Assembly (NCBI RefSeq): GCF_013817205.1
Contig: NZ_JACDDD010000001.1
Coordinates: 45,826-109,825, forward strand
DNA from: Polaromonas sp.
Lineage (GTDB): Bacteria; Pseudomonadota; Gammaproteobacteria; Burkholderiales; Burkholderiaceae_C
Direction: 5' to 3'
DNA: 64,000 nt
In this document: piece after piece, positions 46,845 through 56,444 of the stretch
How the letters are laid out: each line of letters opens with the position of its first letter
Numbering within the stretch: position 1 is the stretch's first letter
Translations under genes and position numbers: made by a program
The notes under the pieces: model-generated
Seen by the model: the letters and a program-made list of their open reading frames with translations, nothing else
What the model was told of the DNA's origin: nothing
Databases searched by the model: none

Positions 46845-47696
46845 TCAGCTCTTCTGGGGCCGCAAGCAGGCCAGGCGATCCGCCACCACGTCCAGGTCCA
46901 GCGCGTCTTCGGCGTGCTCGATATAGGTTTCGAGATCGGGCACCGCACGACCCGCCTCACCCTGTTCGGCCAGTGCCATGCCGCGATCGCGGTACTCGGA
47001 CCAGGCCTGCGGCAACAGCACAATCAGCCGGTCCTGCACTGCGATCAGCCGGACCCAGTCCCGCTGGGTTTTGTGGATTTCCTTGAGGTTGCGCAGCATG
47101 CGGCAAATAATGTCGCGTGCCGGCACCGACTGAAGGTACAGACCGATCGGCACCTCGAACTCATCGGCCAGCCCGCTGCGTTGCCGGTAGGGCTCCAGCC
47201 GCTCAGCCAGTTCCTCTCGACTCAGCGAGTGACCGCTGAAGGGGTCGATGACCACCTGGCCTTTGGGCAGGTTGACCTTCACCATGAAATGACCGGGGAA
47301 AGCCACGCCGCGCGCGTTCAGTCCCATGCCGCCGGCCAGTTCCAGCCACAGTACCGCCAGCGAAATAGGGATGCCGCGGCGGGTCCGCAGCACCGCATTC
47401 AGGTAGCTGTTGTCGGGGTCATAGTAGTCATTGACGTTGCCGCCGAAGTTTAAGTCGCGAAAAAAGAACTGGTTAAGTACCCGCAAGCGCTGGAGCGCTG
47501 AAGCATCGGCCGGCAGACGCCGTTTCACGCGGGCCAGCAGCTGGTCCACATCGCCCAGCACCTGCTGCACATCCAGGTCGGGGTATTCGTCCTGGGCCAC
47601 GCTGATGGCCGCTTCCAGCAACGGAAAATGCTCGTCACTCTGAACCAGGCTGGCAAAGTACTGAAGGGGTGACGGAATCTCCAAATTCAGCGACAT
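46845..47696 (-). CDS. SirB1-family protein (transglutaminase-like with TPR)
   Basis: A 283-aa protein of the SirB1 group: a transglutaminase-like N-terminal domain (about 70-180, including NDYYDPDNSYLNAVLRTRRG and ARGVAFPGHFMVK, where the catalytic Cys of true transglutaminases is missing) and a C-terminal TPR-like helical region (DRLIVLLPQAWSEYRDRGMALAEQGEAG). Its function is poorly known; genes of this family are often near housekeeping genes in proteobacteria. Confidence 0.88.
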   Translation of the reverse strand: MSLNLEIPSPLQYFASLVQSDEHFPLLEAAISVAQDEYPDLDVQQVLGDVDQLLARVKRRLPADASALQRLRVLNQFFFRDLNFGGNVNDYYDPDNSYLNAVLRTRRGIPISLAVLWLELAGGMGLNARGVAFPGHFMVKVNLPKGQVVIDPFSGHSLSREELAERLEPYRQRSGLADEFEVPIGLYLQSVPARDIICRMLRNLKEIHKTQRDWVRLIAVQDRLIVLLPQAWSEYRDRGMALAEQGEAGRAVPDLETYIEHAEDALDLDVVADRLACLRPQKS

Positions 47697-47773
47697 GCCG
47701 CTACTTTCTCACAATTTCAAGAGCTTGCGCATAGGGGCAAGCGTGAACAAGTGTCAGCTGCAAAAGCGCTCTA

Positions 47774-49339
47774 CTACTTGCGCAGAAGTTGCCGCAGCTT
47801 TAGGCCTGACACCCAGAGCGCTACAAAATAAATGGCGGCTGCGACACCAATGGCAAGAATCAAGAACCCAGCCCTTTGAAAAACGTGACTTCGCAAGCCG
47901 ACCCAGTCCACGGCTGTGCTGGCCCATATCAAAAATGCGGCCATCAAAGCACTGGCGGCTATCGTTTGCAAAGCAAACCTGCCCCAGCCCGGCTGTGGTG
48001 TGTACGCTTTATTTTTCAGCAACCCAGCCAGCAACCAGCCAGCATTGAGGAGCGCGCCCAGACCGATCGAAAGCGCCAGAGCAGCATGTTGCAAATACGG
48101 CACGAGCAGCACATTCAAAAGCTGTGTGAACACCAAGACCACGAGCGCGATTTTCACAGGCGTTTTGGTGTCCTGCCTCGCAAAATAGGCCGAGGCCAGC
48201 ACCTTGATTGCCACCAGACCCAGCAGGCCCGCGCCGTAACCCATCAACGCCAGTGCAACCTGCGTCACGTCAGTGTCCTTGAACGCGCCGTAGTGGTACA
48301 GGGAGGCCACAAGCGGCTTGGCAAATGTCAACAGAGCCACGGCGCTAGGTAAAGCCAGCATTAACACCAGGCGCAGGCCCCAATCAATCATGTCCGAATA
48401 TTTTTGGTGGTCAGCTACCGCCCTGGCCGCTGCCAGTTGCGGCATAAGTACCACGCCCAGTGCCACACCGAGCATGGCCGTGGGGAACTCCATTAATAAA
48501 CTCGCACTATTGAGCCAACTGACCGAGCCGGTTGCCAAATGAGAAGCAATCTGGGTGTTGATCAGCAGCGAGATTTGCGCGACGCTCACGCCCAGCAAGG
48601 CGGGAAGCATCAGGTTAATGACGTTTTTAGTAGCAGGGTCACGCCACGCGGCTTTTACTTCTGCCCATCTGAACGAAAAGCGCGGTAGTAACCCCATCTT
48701 GTAGAGCGCTGGAATCTGAATGCCCACCTGCAGCAAACCACCCAGCATGACACCTAACGCCATGGCGTAAATAGGCTCAATACCATGCGCCTTGAACCAG
48801 GGCGCTCCCAGCCAAGCGGCGGAAATCATTGCCACGTTCAAGAGCACCGGCGTGGCGGCGGGAATGACAAACTTTTTCCAGGTGTTCAAAATGCCTGCGG
48901 ACAATACGACCAGCGACATGCAGGCGATATAAGGAAACATGAATCGCGTCATCCACACGGCGGCCTCAAAGCCGCGCGGGTTTTGCTGCAAACCGCTGGC
49001 CATGGCATACACAAACCACGGAGCGGCTGCCACACCTAACACGCTGGTCAACACCAGCACCCAGGCAAGCACGGTGGCCACTTTATCAATCAGGAGTTTG
49101 GTTGCTTCGACCCCATCTTTTTCTTTGCTGGTTGCCAGCACGGGCACAAACGCCTGGCTGAACGCGCCCTCGCCAAACATGCGACGCAGCATGTTGGGAA
49201 TGCGAAACGCCACCCAAAAGGCGTCCGTCATGGCGCTCACGCCGAAAATATAGGTCATCGAAAAATCGCGCACCAAGCCGGTGATGCGGGAGACCAGCGT
49301 GAACAGGGAAACGGTTGAGGCGGATTTGAAAAGTGACAC
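47774..49339 (-). CDS. murJ: Lipid II flippase MurJ
   Basis: A 521-aa inner-membrane protein of the MurJ/MviN family, flipping lipid II for peptidoglycan synthesis. About fourteen helices are predicted. It starts LFKSASTVSLFTLVSRITGLVRDF and has the family-typical RMFGEGAFSQAFVPVL and essential Arg/Asp positions in the N-terminal lobe. It is divergent from rpsT, as in many beta- and gammaproteobacteria. Confidence 0.95.
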   Translation of the reverse strand: MSLFKSASTVSLFTLVSRITGLVRDFSMTYIFGVSAMTDAFWVAFRIPNMLRRMFGEGAFSQAFVPVLATSKEKDGVEATKLLIDKVATVLAWVLVLTSVLGVAAAPWFVYAMASGLQQNPRGFEAAVWMTRFMFPYIACMSLVVLSAGILNTWKKFVIPAATPVLLNVAMISAAWLGAPWFKAHGIEPIYAMALGVMLGGLLQVGIQIPALYKMGLLPRFSFRWAEVKAAWRDPATKNVINLMLPALLGVSVAQISLLINTQIASHLATGSVSWLNSASLLMEFPTAMLGVALGVVLMPQLAAARAVADHQKYSDMIDWGLRLVLMLALPSAVALLTFAKPLVASLYHYGAFKDTDVTQVALALMGYGAGLLGLVAIKVLASAYFARQDTKTPVKIALVVLVFTQLLNVLLVPYLQHAALALSIGLGALLNAGWLLAGLLKNKAYTPQPGWGRFALQTIAASALMAAFLIWASTAVDWVGLRSHVFQRAGFLILAIGVAAAIYFVALWVSGLKLRQLLRK

Positions 49340-49365
49340 GGAGGAAGTTTAAGGCCCCCAAGGCA

Positions 49366-49444
49366 GGCCCCCACGGTCGTTCATTGCGTCAAACTCCCTG
49401 CCCCCGAGGGCTGTTGCATCTGCGGGCTAGCAACGCCAGCCCCG
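49366..49444 (+). repeat. Family P repeat, first of an inverted pair
   Basis: GCCCCCACGGTCGTTCATTG ... CTGCCCCCGAGGGCTG. With the reverse copy at 49500-49584 it fills most of the 311-bp gap between murJ and rpsT; the 55 bases between them show nothing recognisable. Confidence 0.75.
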
Positions 49445-49499
49445 TGGAGTTGCTTGAAATACCAATGCTTCGAAGGATCCTCGGCTCCCAGTTTAGTCC

Positions 49500-49584
49500 G
49501 AGCCGCGGAACCAGCTTCGCCGGGCCGCAGGCGGGCGGTCCCCTCGGGGGGGCAGGGAGTTACACGCAGTGAACGACCGTGGAG
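49500..49584 (-). repeat. Family P repeat, second of an inverted pair
   Basis: On the minus strand CCACGGTCGTTCACTGCGTG ... CTGCCCCCCGAGGGGACCG ... GGTTCCGCGGCT. It is inverted relative to 49366-49444 and abuts the rpsT promoter. Confidence 0.78.
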
Positions 49585-49589
49585 GCTGC

Positions 49590-49605
49590 TATAATCGTGG
49601 GCTTT
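49590..49605 (+). promoter_or_regulatory. Candidate rpsT promoter (-10 and GC-rich discriminator)
   Basis: TATAAT at 49590-49595 followed by CGTGGGCT. No convincing -35 is seen at 17 bp spacing. The same 16-base string, GCTATAATCGTGGGCT, precedes tRNA-Thr at 63592-63607. A GC-rich discriminator is typical of stringently controlled promoters. Confidence 0.55.
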
Positions 49606-49650
49606 GCTAGCATCATCCGCAGACTCCTCCCCGGATTAAAGGAATTAATT

Positions 49651-49962
49651 ATGGCTACCGCCAAACCCAAGAAAAAGAACCCCCGCCTGGCCTCAGGCCG
49701 CAAACGCGTCCGCCAGGACACCAAACTCAACGCCGCCAACACCTCGTTGCGCTCGAAGTACCGCACCGCCGTGAAAAACGTCGAAAAAGCTGTCCTCGCC
49801 GGCGACAAGACCAAAGCCACCGAACTCTTCGCCAAGGCGCAGAGCATTGTGGACACGATTGCCGACAAGGGCATCTTCCACAAGAACAAGGCAGCGCGCG
49901 ACAAAAGCCGCCTGTCCACCAAGGTGAAGGCTCTCGCCCTCGCCGCCCCCAAAGCGGCCTGA
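49651..49962 (+). CDS. rpsT: 30S ribosomal protein S20
   Basis: A 103-aa basic protein binding 16S rRNA in the 30S subunit. [20 protein letters not shown] and the helical [37 protein letters not shown] are standard S20 sequence. It has a short Ala-rich C-terminal extension. AAAGGAATTAATT precedes the ATG at 49651, giving a good ribosome-binding site. A strong terminator follows at 50032. Confidence 0.97.
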   Translation: MATAKPKKKNPRLASGRKRVRQDTKLNAANTSLRSKYRTAVKNVEKAVLAGDKTKATELFAKAQSIVDTIADKGIFHKNKAARDKSRLSTKVKALALAAPKAA

Positions 49963-50031
49963 TCACTCAGGTCCATCGCCCGGACTGACCTGATCAGTCC
50001 GCCGTTTCGCAGGGTGCGCTGCCAGCAAAGC

Positions 50032-50059
50032 AAAAAAGCCGTCGCAAGACGGCTTTTTT
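50032..50059. terminator. Bidirectional Rho-independent terminator after rpsT
   Basis: AAAAAAGCCGTC-gcaa-GACGGCTTTTTT: a perfect 12-bp stem with A and T runs on both sides, serving rpsT and the convergent DUF3579 gene. A second hairpin GGACTGA/TCAGTCC lies at 49982-50000. Confidence 0.92.
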
Positions 50060-50082
50060 GTTTCCGGCTGCAAGATGCACCG

Positions 50083-50400
50083 TCAGGGTTTGGGCGCATC
50101 GGGAAGCAGGCAGGCCTCGGCAACTTGCAGGTCATTGTCTTTCGCAAAATTGATCGCAAAGTCCCAAGCCATGGGCTCGACCTCGCGCAGTTCGCTGTTG
50201 ACCACCACACATTTGACGCCATTGATCACCGTCGGCACACACCACGGTGAATAGGTCAGGTGGCTGCCCGGCTGCGGGCCACCCGGACGGAACTGGCTCA
50301 TCACACCGCACAGCCGGTCGGCCCAGTCGCTGGGGCGAAAGGTCTTGCCGTCGCGGGTGACGCCCTGGATAAAGACTTCTTTGGCGGTGTTGGAGACCAT
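50083..50400 (-). CDS. DUF3579 family protein
   Basis: A 105-aa cytosolic protein of the DUF3579 family, restricted mainly to betaproteobacteria; function unknown. Recognisable segments are FIQGVTRDGKTFRPSDWADRL, the middle segment GGPQPGSHLTYSPWCVPTV and VEPMAWDFAINFAKDNDLQV. ATG at 50400 is chosen because the family begins there (MVSNTAKEVFIQG). It is divergent from argD. Confidence 0.85.
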   Translation of the reverse strand: MVSNTAKEVFIQGVTRDGKTFRPSDWADRLCGVMSQFRPGGPQPGSHLTYSPWCVPTVINGVKCVVVNSELREVEPMAWDFAINFAKDNDLQVAEACLLPDAPKP

Positions 50401-50626
50401 CGGGTTGAAGGTGGGTCGCCTGCCAGAGGCGCGGGTATGGCCTCGTGCTGCAGTGCACAATGATTCTATCTTATATAAGACTTGAGCCCGCACCAGAACG
50501 CCGCACCAGCGCATTGCTGTAATGCAGCATCCTCACAGAAGGCCGCGAGGCCTGCGCCTAAAATCCATCCAGACCTGCAGCACCACCTGCAGCCTCCTGT
50601 TTTTCGCCCTGTCCCGGAGTTTCCTC

Positions 50627-51850
50627 ATGACCACTGCCCTGCCCCCCCATATCGAAGCTGCTTCCCCGCACGTAATGAACACCTACGGCCGCCTGCCGAT
50701 AGCCATGTCGCACGGCCAGGGTTGCAGGGTCTGGGACGTCAATGGCAAGGAGTATCTGGACGGCTTGGGCGGCATCGCCGTCAACACCCTGGGCCACAAC
50801 CACCCGCGCCTGGTGCCGGCACTGCAGGACCAGATTGCCAAAATCATCCACAGCTCCAATTACTACCATGTGCCCGGCCAGGAAGTGCTGGCCGCGAAGC
50901 TGGTCGAGCTGTCCGGCATGAGCAACGTCTTTTTCTGCTCGACCGGGCTGGAGGCCAATGAAGCCGCACTGAAGCTGGCCCGCAAGTTCGGCCACGACAA
51001 GGGCATCGCCCGCCCGGAAATCGTGGTGTATGAAAAAGCCTTTCACGGCCGCAGCATCGCGACCCTGAGCGCCACTGGCAACCCCAAGGTACAAGCCGGC
51101 TTCGGCCCGCTGGTTGAAGGCTTTATCCGGGTGCCACTGAATGATGTGCCAGCGCTGGAAGCCGCTACGGCCAACAACCCGAACGTGGTTGCGGTATTTT
51201 TTGAGGCGATCCAGGGCGAAGGCGGCATCAACCCCATGGACGCCGGCTACATGCAGCAGGTGCGCAAGCTATGCGACGAGAACGACTGGCTGCTGATGAT
51301 CGACGAAGTGCAGTGCGGCATGGGCCGCACCGGCAAGTGGTTTGCCCACCAGTGGGCGGGCATCCAGCCCGACGTGATGCCGCTGGCCAAAGGCCTGGGG
51401 TCCGGCGTGCCGATTGGCGCGGTCGTAGCCGGCCCGCGCGCCGCCCACATTTTTGGCCCCGGCAACCACGGCACCACCTTTGGCGGAAACCCGCTGGCCA
51501 TGCGCGCCGGTACCGAAACCCTGAAAATCATGGAAGAAGACGGTCTGCTGGCGCATGCTGCCAAGGTCGGTGCGCACCTGAAAGCAGCCCTGAGCCGCGA
51601 GTTGGCCGGCGAGCTGAAGTCTGGCCGCGTCAAGGAAATCCGCGGTCTGGGCCTGATGCTGGGCATCGACCTGGCCGTTTCCTGCGGAGAAATCCTGCAA
51701 CGCGCCGCCGACAAGGGCCTGCTGCTGAGCGTGACTGCCGACAGCGTGATCCGGCTGGTGCCGCCGCTGATCCTCAGCGAAGCCGAGGCCGACGAAATCG
51801 TCGCCATCTTGTGCCCACTGATCAAGAAGCTGTTGGGAGAAAAACCGTGA
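50627..51850 (+). CDS. argD: Acetylornithine aminotransferase
   Basis: A 407-aa class III PLP aminotransferase of arginine synthesis. PLP contacts are D226 (LLMIDEVQ) and Schiff-base K255 (PLAKGLGSG), with the GTHGTTFGGNPL-like segment NHGTTFGGNPLAM. It is coupled to argF by a GTGA overlap, which supports ArgD rather than another class III enzyme. The ATG at 50627 follows a GGAG site (CCCGGAGTTTCCTC). Confidence 0.94.
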   Translation: MTTALPPHIEAASPHVMNTYGRLPIAMSHGQGCRVWDVNGKEYLDGLGGIAVNTLGHNHPRLVPALQDQIAKIIHSSNYYHVPGQEVLAAKLVELSGMSNVFFCSTGLEANEAALKLARKFGHDKGIARPEIVVYEKAFHGRSIATLSATGNPKVQAGFGPLVEGFIRVPLNDVPALEAATANNPNVVAVFFEAIQGEGGINPMDAGYMQQVRKLCDENDWLLMIDEVQCGMGRTGKWFAHQWAGIQPDVMPLAKGLGSGVPIGAVVAGPRAAHIFGPGNHGTTFGGNPLAMRAGTETLKIMEEDGLLAHAAKVGAHLKAALSRELAGELKSGRVKEIRGLGLMLGIDLAVSCGEILQRAADKGLLLSVTADSVIRLVPPLILSEAEADEIVAILCPLIKKLLGEKP

Positions 51851-52782
51851 GCGCCGCAGCGGTCAAGAAGATCCGTCACTATTTGCAATTCAGCGACTTC
51901 AACGCCGCCGAATACGCCTATGTTTTTGAACGCGCGGCGCTGATCAAGAAAAAATTCAAGGCCTACGACAAACACCAGCCGCTGGTGGACCGCACGCTGG
52001 CGATGATTTTCGAGAAAGCTTCGACCCGGACCCGCGTGAGTTTCGAAGCCGGCATGTACCAGCTGGGCGGCTCGGTGGTGCACCTGACCACCGGCGACAG
52101 CCAGCTCGGCCGCGCCGAGCCAATTGAAGACAGCGCCAAGGTGATCAGTCGCATGGTCGACTTGGTGATGATCCGCACCTACGAGCAGACCAAGATCGAG
52201 CTGTTTGCCGAGCATTCACGCGTGCCCGTGATCAACGGCCTGACCAACGAGTTCCACCCCTGCCAGATCCTGGCCGACATCTTCACCTATATCGAGCACC
52301 GCGGCAGCATCAAGGGCAAAACCGTGGCCTGGGTCGGCGACGGCAATAACATGGCCAACACCTGGCTGCAGGCCAGCGAAATCCTCGGCTTCAAGGTACA
52401 TCTGAGCACGCCGTCCGGCTACGAGGTGGACCAGTCGGTGGCTGGCATTCGCTCAGCCGACAGCTACAAGGTCTTCAAGGACCCGATGCAGGCCTGCGCC
52501 GGCGCTGACCTGGTGACCACCGACGTCTGGACCAGCATGGGCTATGAAGCCGAAAACGAAGAGCGCAAAAAAGCCTTTGCCGACTGGTGTGTGGACACCG
52601 ACATGATGAAAGCCGCCAAACCCGACGCGCTTTTCATGCACTGCCTGCCGGCGCACCGCGGGGAAGAAGTTGAAGCTGATGTGATCGACGGGCCGCAGTC
52701 CGTGGTCTGGGACGAGGCAGAAAACAGATTGCATGCGCAGAAGGCACTGATGGAGTTCCTTCTGCTCGGACGGGTCGAATAA
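51847..52782 (+). CDS. argF: Ornithine carbamoyltransferase
   Basis: A 311-aa enzyme making citrulline from ornithine and carbamoyl phosphate. Carbamoyl-phosphate site STRTR is at 59-63, the ornithine-loop HCLPAHRG begins at 265, and FHPCQILAD is present. GTG start overlaps the argD stop. The C-terminus reads FLLLGRVE. A second, displaced copy of the last codons lies at 52881-52941, suggesting recent rearrangement of the 3' end; the gene itself is intact. Confidence 0.96.
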   Translation: MSAAAVKKIRHYLQFSDFNAAEYAYVFERAALIKKKFKAYDKHQPLVDRTLAMIFEKASTRTRVSFEAGMYQLGGSVVHLTTGDSQLGRAEPIEDSAKVISRMVDLVMIRTYEQTKIELFAEHSRVPVINGLTNEFHPCQILADIFTYIEHRGSIKGKTVAWVGDGNNMANTWLQASEILGFKVHLSTPSGYEVDQSVAGIRSADSYKVFKDPMQACAGADLVTTDVWTSMGYEAENEERKKAFADWCVDTDMMKAAKPDALFMHCLPAHRGEEVEADVIDGPQSVVWDEAENRLHAQKALMEFLLLGRVE

Positions 52783-52880
52783 CATTCAACACGCGGCCCG
52801 CCAGTGCCGGCGATCTGTTTCGGCGCAGGCTCATGTGTGCGCAGCACACGTGAAGCGGCATCAAGCCGCGTGCCGTAGCC

Positions 52881-52941
52881 AAAACAGATTGCATGCGCAG
52901 AAGGCACTGATGGAGTTTTTGTTGCTTGGCAAGGTTGGTTG
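52881..52941 (+). pseudogene. Displaced argF 3'-end remnant
   Basis: The first 37 bases (52881-52917) are identical to 52721-52757 in argF. The frame then continues as FLLLGKVG and stop, the same protein end as argF (FLLLGRVE) but with different codons. It has no start codon or upstream domain. The 123-bp spacer from argF contains two hairpins (TCATGTGTGC/GCACACGTGA and GCGGC/GCCGC). Confidence 0.85.
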
Positions 52942-52967
52942 ACCGCCTCCACTATTTCCGACGGGCG

Positions 52968-53207
52968 GGCACGCCAACTTGCCGGGGGTAGCCCGGCGGC
53001 TACTCACTTTCTTTTTGCGTCGCCAAAAAGAAAGTAAGCAAAGAAAAAGGCGACCCGATGGTCCGGGTCCCTTCGCTTCGCTGCGGGCAACCTGCGGTGC
53101 TCGCCGAAAACGGGGTCGAGCTCGAACTCGCTTCGCTCAGACAATCGCTCGCCCTGATCCGTTTTCGGCTGTGCTCCTCGGCCCGGCCCGACGGGTGGGG
53201 GAATGAA
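52968..53207 (-). repeat. Family L long structured repeat, copy B
   Basis: Inverse orientation of copy A: CCCCCACCCGTCGGGC lies at the right end, the A/T stem ACTTTCTTTTTGCG/CGCCAAAAAGAAAGT at 53006-53035, and GTAGCC/GGGCTAC at the left. With copy C it forms a head-to-head pair filling most of the 831-bp gap between argF and the SDR gene. The 88 bases between the copies show nothing recognisable. Confidence 0.8.
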
Positions 53208-53295
53208 TGCGGATGCGGGGAGGCGGGGATGCGCAGAGCGCGACCCCGCCGGAGCCCGAATCCGGCCCCGATCCTGAGCCCTCAACCCTTCTGTA

Positions 53296-53517
53296 TGCGC
53301 CGAGGAGCGCAGGTCCAGACGGATCAGGGATCGCGATTGTTTGAGCCGAAGGCGAGTTCGAGCGAGACCCCGGCTGGACCGAGCACCGCAGGTTGCCCCC
53401 GTAGCGCCAGCGAAGGGGGTCGCAGACAGCAGGGTCGCCTTTTTTTTGGTGACTTTCTTTTGGCGAGACAAAAGAAAGTGACTTGCTGCCGGGCAACCCC
53501 CGGCCTGCTGGCGAACT
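53296..53517 (+). repeat. Family L long structured repeat, copy C
   Basis: GCCGAGGAGCGCAGG ... TGAGCCGAAGGCGAGTTCGAG ... GGGTCGCC, the stem ACTTTCTTTTGGCG-a-ACAAAAGAAAGT at 53452-53479, and TGCCGGGCAACCCCCGGCC. Same orientation as copy A. From 53518 to the SDR gene is unremarkable non-coding sequence. Confidence 0.8.
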
Positions 53518-53613
53518 ACAAAACAACGAAGCGCAGAAGCAATTCGCAACATGGATCCCAGATCAGGTCCGGGATGACAAGCGAGGGGCCGGGTACCCGC
53601 AGGTCGCGGGCTG

Positions 53614-54375
53614 TTAGCCCCGCCCCACAAACGGCATCTTCGTCGCCATGATCGTCATGAACTGCACATTGGTTGCCAGTGGCAGCGAAGCCATGTGCAC
53701 CACCGCATCGGCGACGTGCTCCACATCCATCAGCGGCTCAATGGCGATCTCGCCGTTGGCCTGCGGTACGCCCTTGGCCATGCGCGCAGCCAGCTCGGTG
53801 TGGGCGTTGCCGATGTCGATCTGGCCGCAGGCGATGTCGTACTTTCGGCAGTCCAGCGAGATCGACTTGGTCAGGCCGGTGATGGCGTGTTTGGTCGCGG
53901 TGTAGGGCGCCGAGTTGGGGCGTGGCGCATGCGCCGAGATCGAGCCATTGTTGATAATGCGGCCGCCTTGGGGCGACTGGGCTTTCATGAGCCGGATCGC
54001 CTGCTGCGCGCAGAGAAAGGAGCCGGTCAGGTTGATATTGACTACGTTTTGCCATTGCTCGAATGTGAGTTCTTCCATGGGCACCGCCGGCGTGCCCACA
54101 CCGGCGTTGTTGAACAGCAGATCGAGCCGGCCGAAGGTTTGCTGCGCCAGGTCGAAGGCCGCGCGCACGGCGTCGGGCTGGCTCACGTCGCAGGGCACGG
54201 CCAGTGCGCGGCTGCCGGCGCCCGAAATCTTCGCCACCTCATACAGTGGTTCGGACCGGCGGCCCAGCAGCACCACGCTGTAATCCGCACGTAGCAGCGC
54301 CAGCGCCACCGCCTTGCCGATGCCTGTGCCCGCGCCTGTGACCAAGGCCACTTTCCCGCTACCGCCTGATGTCAT
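53614..54375 (-). CDS. SDR-family oxidoreductase
   Basis: A 253-aa classical short-chain dehydrogenase. The cofactor loop is [15 protein letters not shown] appears as FNNAGVGTP, and the catalytic region is [20 protein letters not shown] (Y-x3-K as YTATK). The protein lacks the usual GG-containing C-terminal VDGG and ends [18 protein letters not shown] at 54375 is preferred ([14 protein letters not shown]). It is divergent from kynB; substrate unknown. Confidence 0.9.
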   Translation of the reverse strand: MTSGGSGKVALVTGAGTGIGKAVALALLRADYSVVLLGRRSEPLYEVAKISGAGSRALAVPCDVSQPDAVRAAFDLAQQTFGRLDLLFNNAGVGTPAVPMEELTFEQWQNVVNINLTGSFLCAQQAIRLMKAQSPQGGRIINNGSISAHAPRPNSAPYTATKHAITGLTKSISLDCRKYDIACGQIDIGNAHTELAARMAKGVPQANGEIAIEPLMDVEHVADAVVHMASLPLATNVQFMTIMATKMPFVGRG

Positions 54376-54535
54376 GCTCTGCCTCGTGATGGTTGTGAAT
54401 GGGGTAAGCGCCTGCCCCTGCGCCAACCAGAGACTGTACAGCCCGCTCCGGCTCTGCGCTGAGGGTGAGCTATTTCAGCACCCTGTTGGAAATAACCGAC
54501 ACCGCAGACATTTTGATGGTGCTACCTTCAAAAAC

Positions 54536-55168
54536 ATGACAACTGACAAGCCCCGCATCTGGGACATTTCGCCGCCCGTGGACGAGCACGCCGCCGTCTT
54601 CCCGGGGGACGCTGCCTATACGCAGAAGCTGCATTTCGCGCTGTCGCCCGATTGCCCGGTCAACGTCAACACCCTCACGTTCTCGCCGCACACCGGCGCA
54701 CATGCCGACGCACCCATGCATTACGCCAACGGCGCGCCGGCGATTGGTGCGGTCGACCTGCAGCCTTACCTCGGCCCCTGCCGCGTCATCCACTGCCTGG
54801 ACTGCGGGCCGCTGGTGGAGCCGCAGCACATCGCCCATGCGCTGCAGGACCTGCCGCCCCGTGTGTTGCTGCGCACCGCCGCAGTCGCCAGCCAGGATTG
54901 GGCATCATTTACGGCCGTGGCCCCCGCCACGCTTGCGCTTCTAGCTAGCAAAAACATAGCATTGATCGGGATCGACACCCCCAGCGTGGACCCTGCGACC
55001 AGCCACGACCTGCCCAGCCACCACCTGCTGCTGAAGCACGATCTGCGCGTGCTGGAAAACCTGGTGCTTGACGATGTACCCGCTGGCGACTACGAACTGA
55101 TCGCCCTGCCCCTGAAACTCATGCGGGCCGATGCCTCGCCAGTCAGGGCCATCCTGAGAGACTTATGA
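54536..55168 (+). CDS. kynB: Kynurenine formamidase (arylformamidase)
   Basis: A 210-aa cyclase-fold metal-dependent hydrolase converting N-formylkynurenine to kynurenine. The metal-site motif is [13 protein letters not shown] (H52, H56, D58, H62) with the C-terminal [24 protein letters not shown] at 54536 gives [15 protein letters not shown], the usual start. Its TGA overlaps the kynU ATG. It is the first gene of the kynBUA operon for tryptophan catabolism to anthranilate. Confidence 0.94.
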   Translation: MTTDKPRIWDISPPVDEHAAVFPGDAAYTQKLHFALSPDCPVNVNTLTFSPHTGAHADAPMHYANGAPAIGAVDLQPYLGPCRVIHCLDCGPLVEPQHIAHALQDLPPRVLLRTAAVASQDWASFTAVAPATLALLASKNIALIGIDTPSVDPATSHDLPSHHLLLKHDLRVLENLVLDDVPAGDYELIALPLKLMRADASPVRAILRDL

Positions 55169-56442
55169 ACACCACCCTGAACCACTGCCGCGCGCTCGAC
55201 GCCGGCGACATCCTGCGCGCCCTGCGCGGGCACTTTGAACTGCCTGATGGCGTGATTTACCTTGATGGCAACTCGCTGGGCGTGTTGCCCAAAAGCGCAG
55301 CGGCTCGCGTCGCCGATGTCGTCACCCGCGAATGGGGCCAGGACCTGATTCGCTCCTGGAACAGCGCCGGCTGGTTTCATTTGCCGCAGCGCCTGGGCGA
55401 CAAGATCGCGCCGCTGGTCGGCGCCGCGGCCGGTGAGGTGGTGGTGACCGACAGTACCTCGGTCAACCTTTACAAGGTGCTGAGCGCTGCACTCAGCATC
55501 GCCGCGGAAGATGCGCCTGGAAAAAAAACCGTGGTCAGCGAACGCAGCAACTTCCCCACCGACCTCTACATTGCCGAAGGCCTGTGCCGGGAACGCGGCT
55601 ACCAGCTGCTGCTGGTCGAGCCGGACGGCATCCTGCCTGCGCTCAATGGCGATGCTGCCGTGCTGATGCTGACCCACGTCAACTACCGCACCGGCGCCAT
55701 GCACGACATGCTGGCCGTGACGGCGGCGGCGCATGCGGCTGGCAGCCTCATGGTCTGGGACCTGGCGCACAGCGCCGGCGCCGTGCCGGTGGACCTGCAG
55801 GGCGCGAAGGCTGACTTTGCCGTCGGCTGCGGCTACAAATACCTCAACGGCGGCCCGGGCGCGCCGGCCTTTGTGTGGGTGAACCCGTGTCACGCTGACC
55901 GCTTTCGGCAGCCGCTGGCAGGCTGGTGGGGCCATGCCGCACCGTTTGAATTCACACCCGATTACCGGCCTGCGCCGGGCATCACGCGTTACCTCTGCGG
56001 CACTCAGCCCATACTGAGCTTAGCCGCGCTCGAGTGCGGGCTCGATGTGTTCGGCGCCGCACACGCCCTCGGTGGCATGGAGGCGCTGCGGGCCAAGTCG
56101 CTGGCATTAACAGACCTGTTCATCGCTCTGGTGGAAGAACGTTGTGCGGGCCATGGCCTCGGGCTGGCCACGCCGCGCGATCATGCGCAACGTGGCTCGC
56201 AGGTTTGCCTGTCTCGCAGCGAAAGCGCCTACGCCATCATCCAGGCGCTGATCAAACGCGGCGTGATCGGCGACTTCCGCGCAGGTGATGGCGCCGCGCA
56301 GCCCGACATCCTGCGCTTCGGCTTCACCCCGCTGTACATCGGCTTTGAAGACGTCTGGCACGCGGTTGAGCATTTGAAGCAGGTGCTGGAATCCGGAGAG
56401 TGGCAACAGCCCGAGTTCAACCAGAAACATGCGGTGACCTGA
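55165..56442 (+). CDS. kynU: Kynureninase
   Basis: A 425-aa PLP enzyme splitting kynurenine to anthranilate and alanine. The Schiff-base lysine is K225 in [23 protein letters not shown] near the N-terminus and [10 protein letters not shown] are typical kynureninase sequence. ATGA overlap with kynB and a 2-bp gap to kynA show tight coupling. Length is standard. Confidence 0.96.
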   Translation: MNTTLNHCRALDAGDILRALRGHFELPDGVIYLDGNSLGVLPKSAAARVADVVTREWGQDLIRSWNSAGWFHLPQRLGDKIAPLVGAAAGEVVVTDSTSVNLYKVLSAALSIAAEDAPGKKTVVSERSNFPTDLYIAEGLCRERGYQLLLVEPDGILPALNGDAAVLMLTHVNYRTGAMHDMLAVTAAAHAAGSLMVWDLAHSAGAVPVDLQGAKADFAVGCGYKYLNGGPGAPAFVWVNPCHADRFRQPLAGWWGHAAPFEFTPDYRPAPGITRYLCGTQPILSLAALECGLDVFGAAHALGGMEALRAKSLALTDLFIALVEERCAGHGLGLATPRDHAQRGSQVCLSRSESAYAIIQALIKRGVIGDFRAGDGAAQPDILRFGFTPLYIGFEDVWHAVEHLKQVLESGEWQQPEFNQKHAVT

Positions 56443-56444
56443 TC

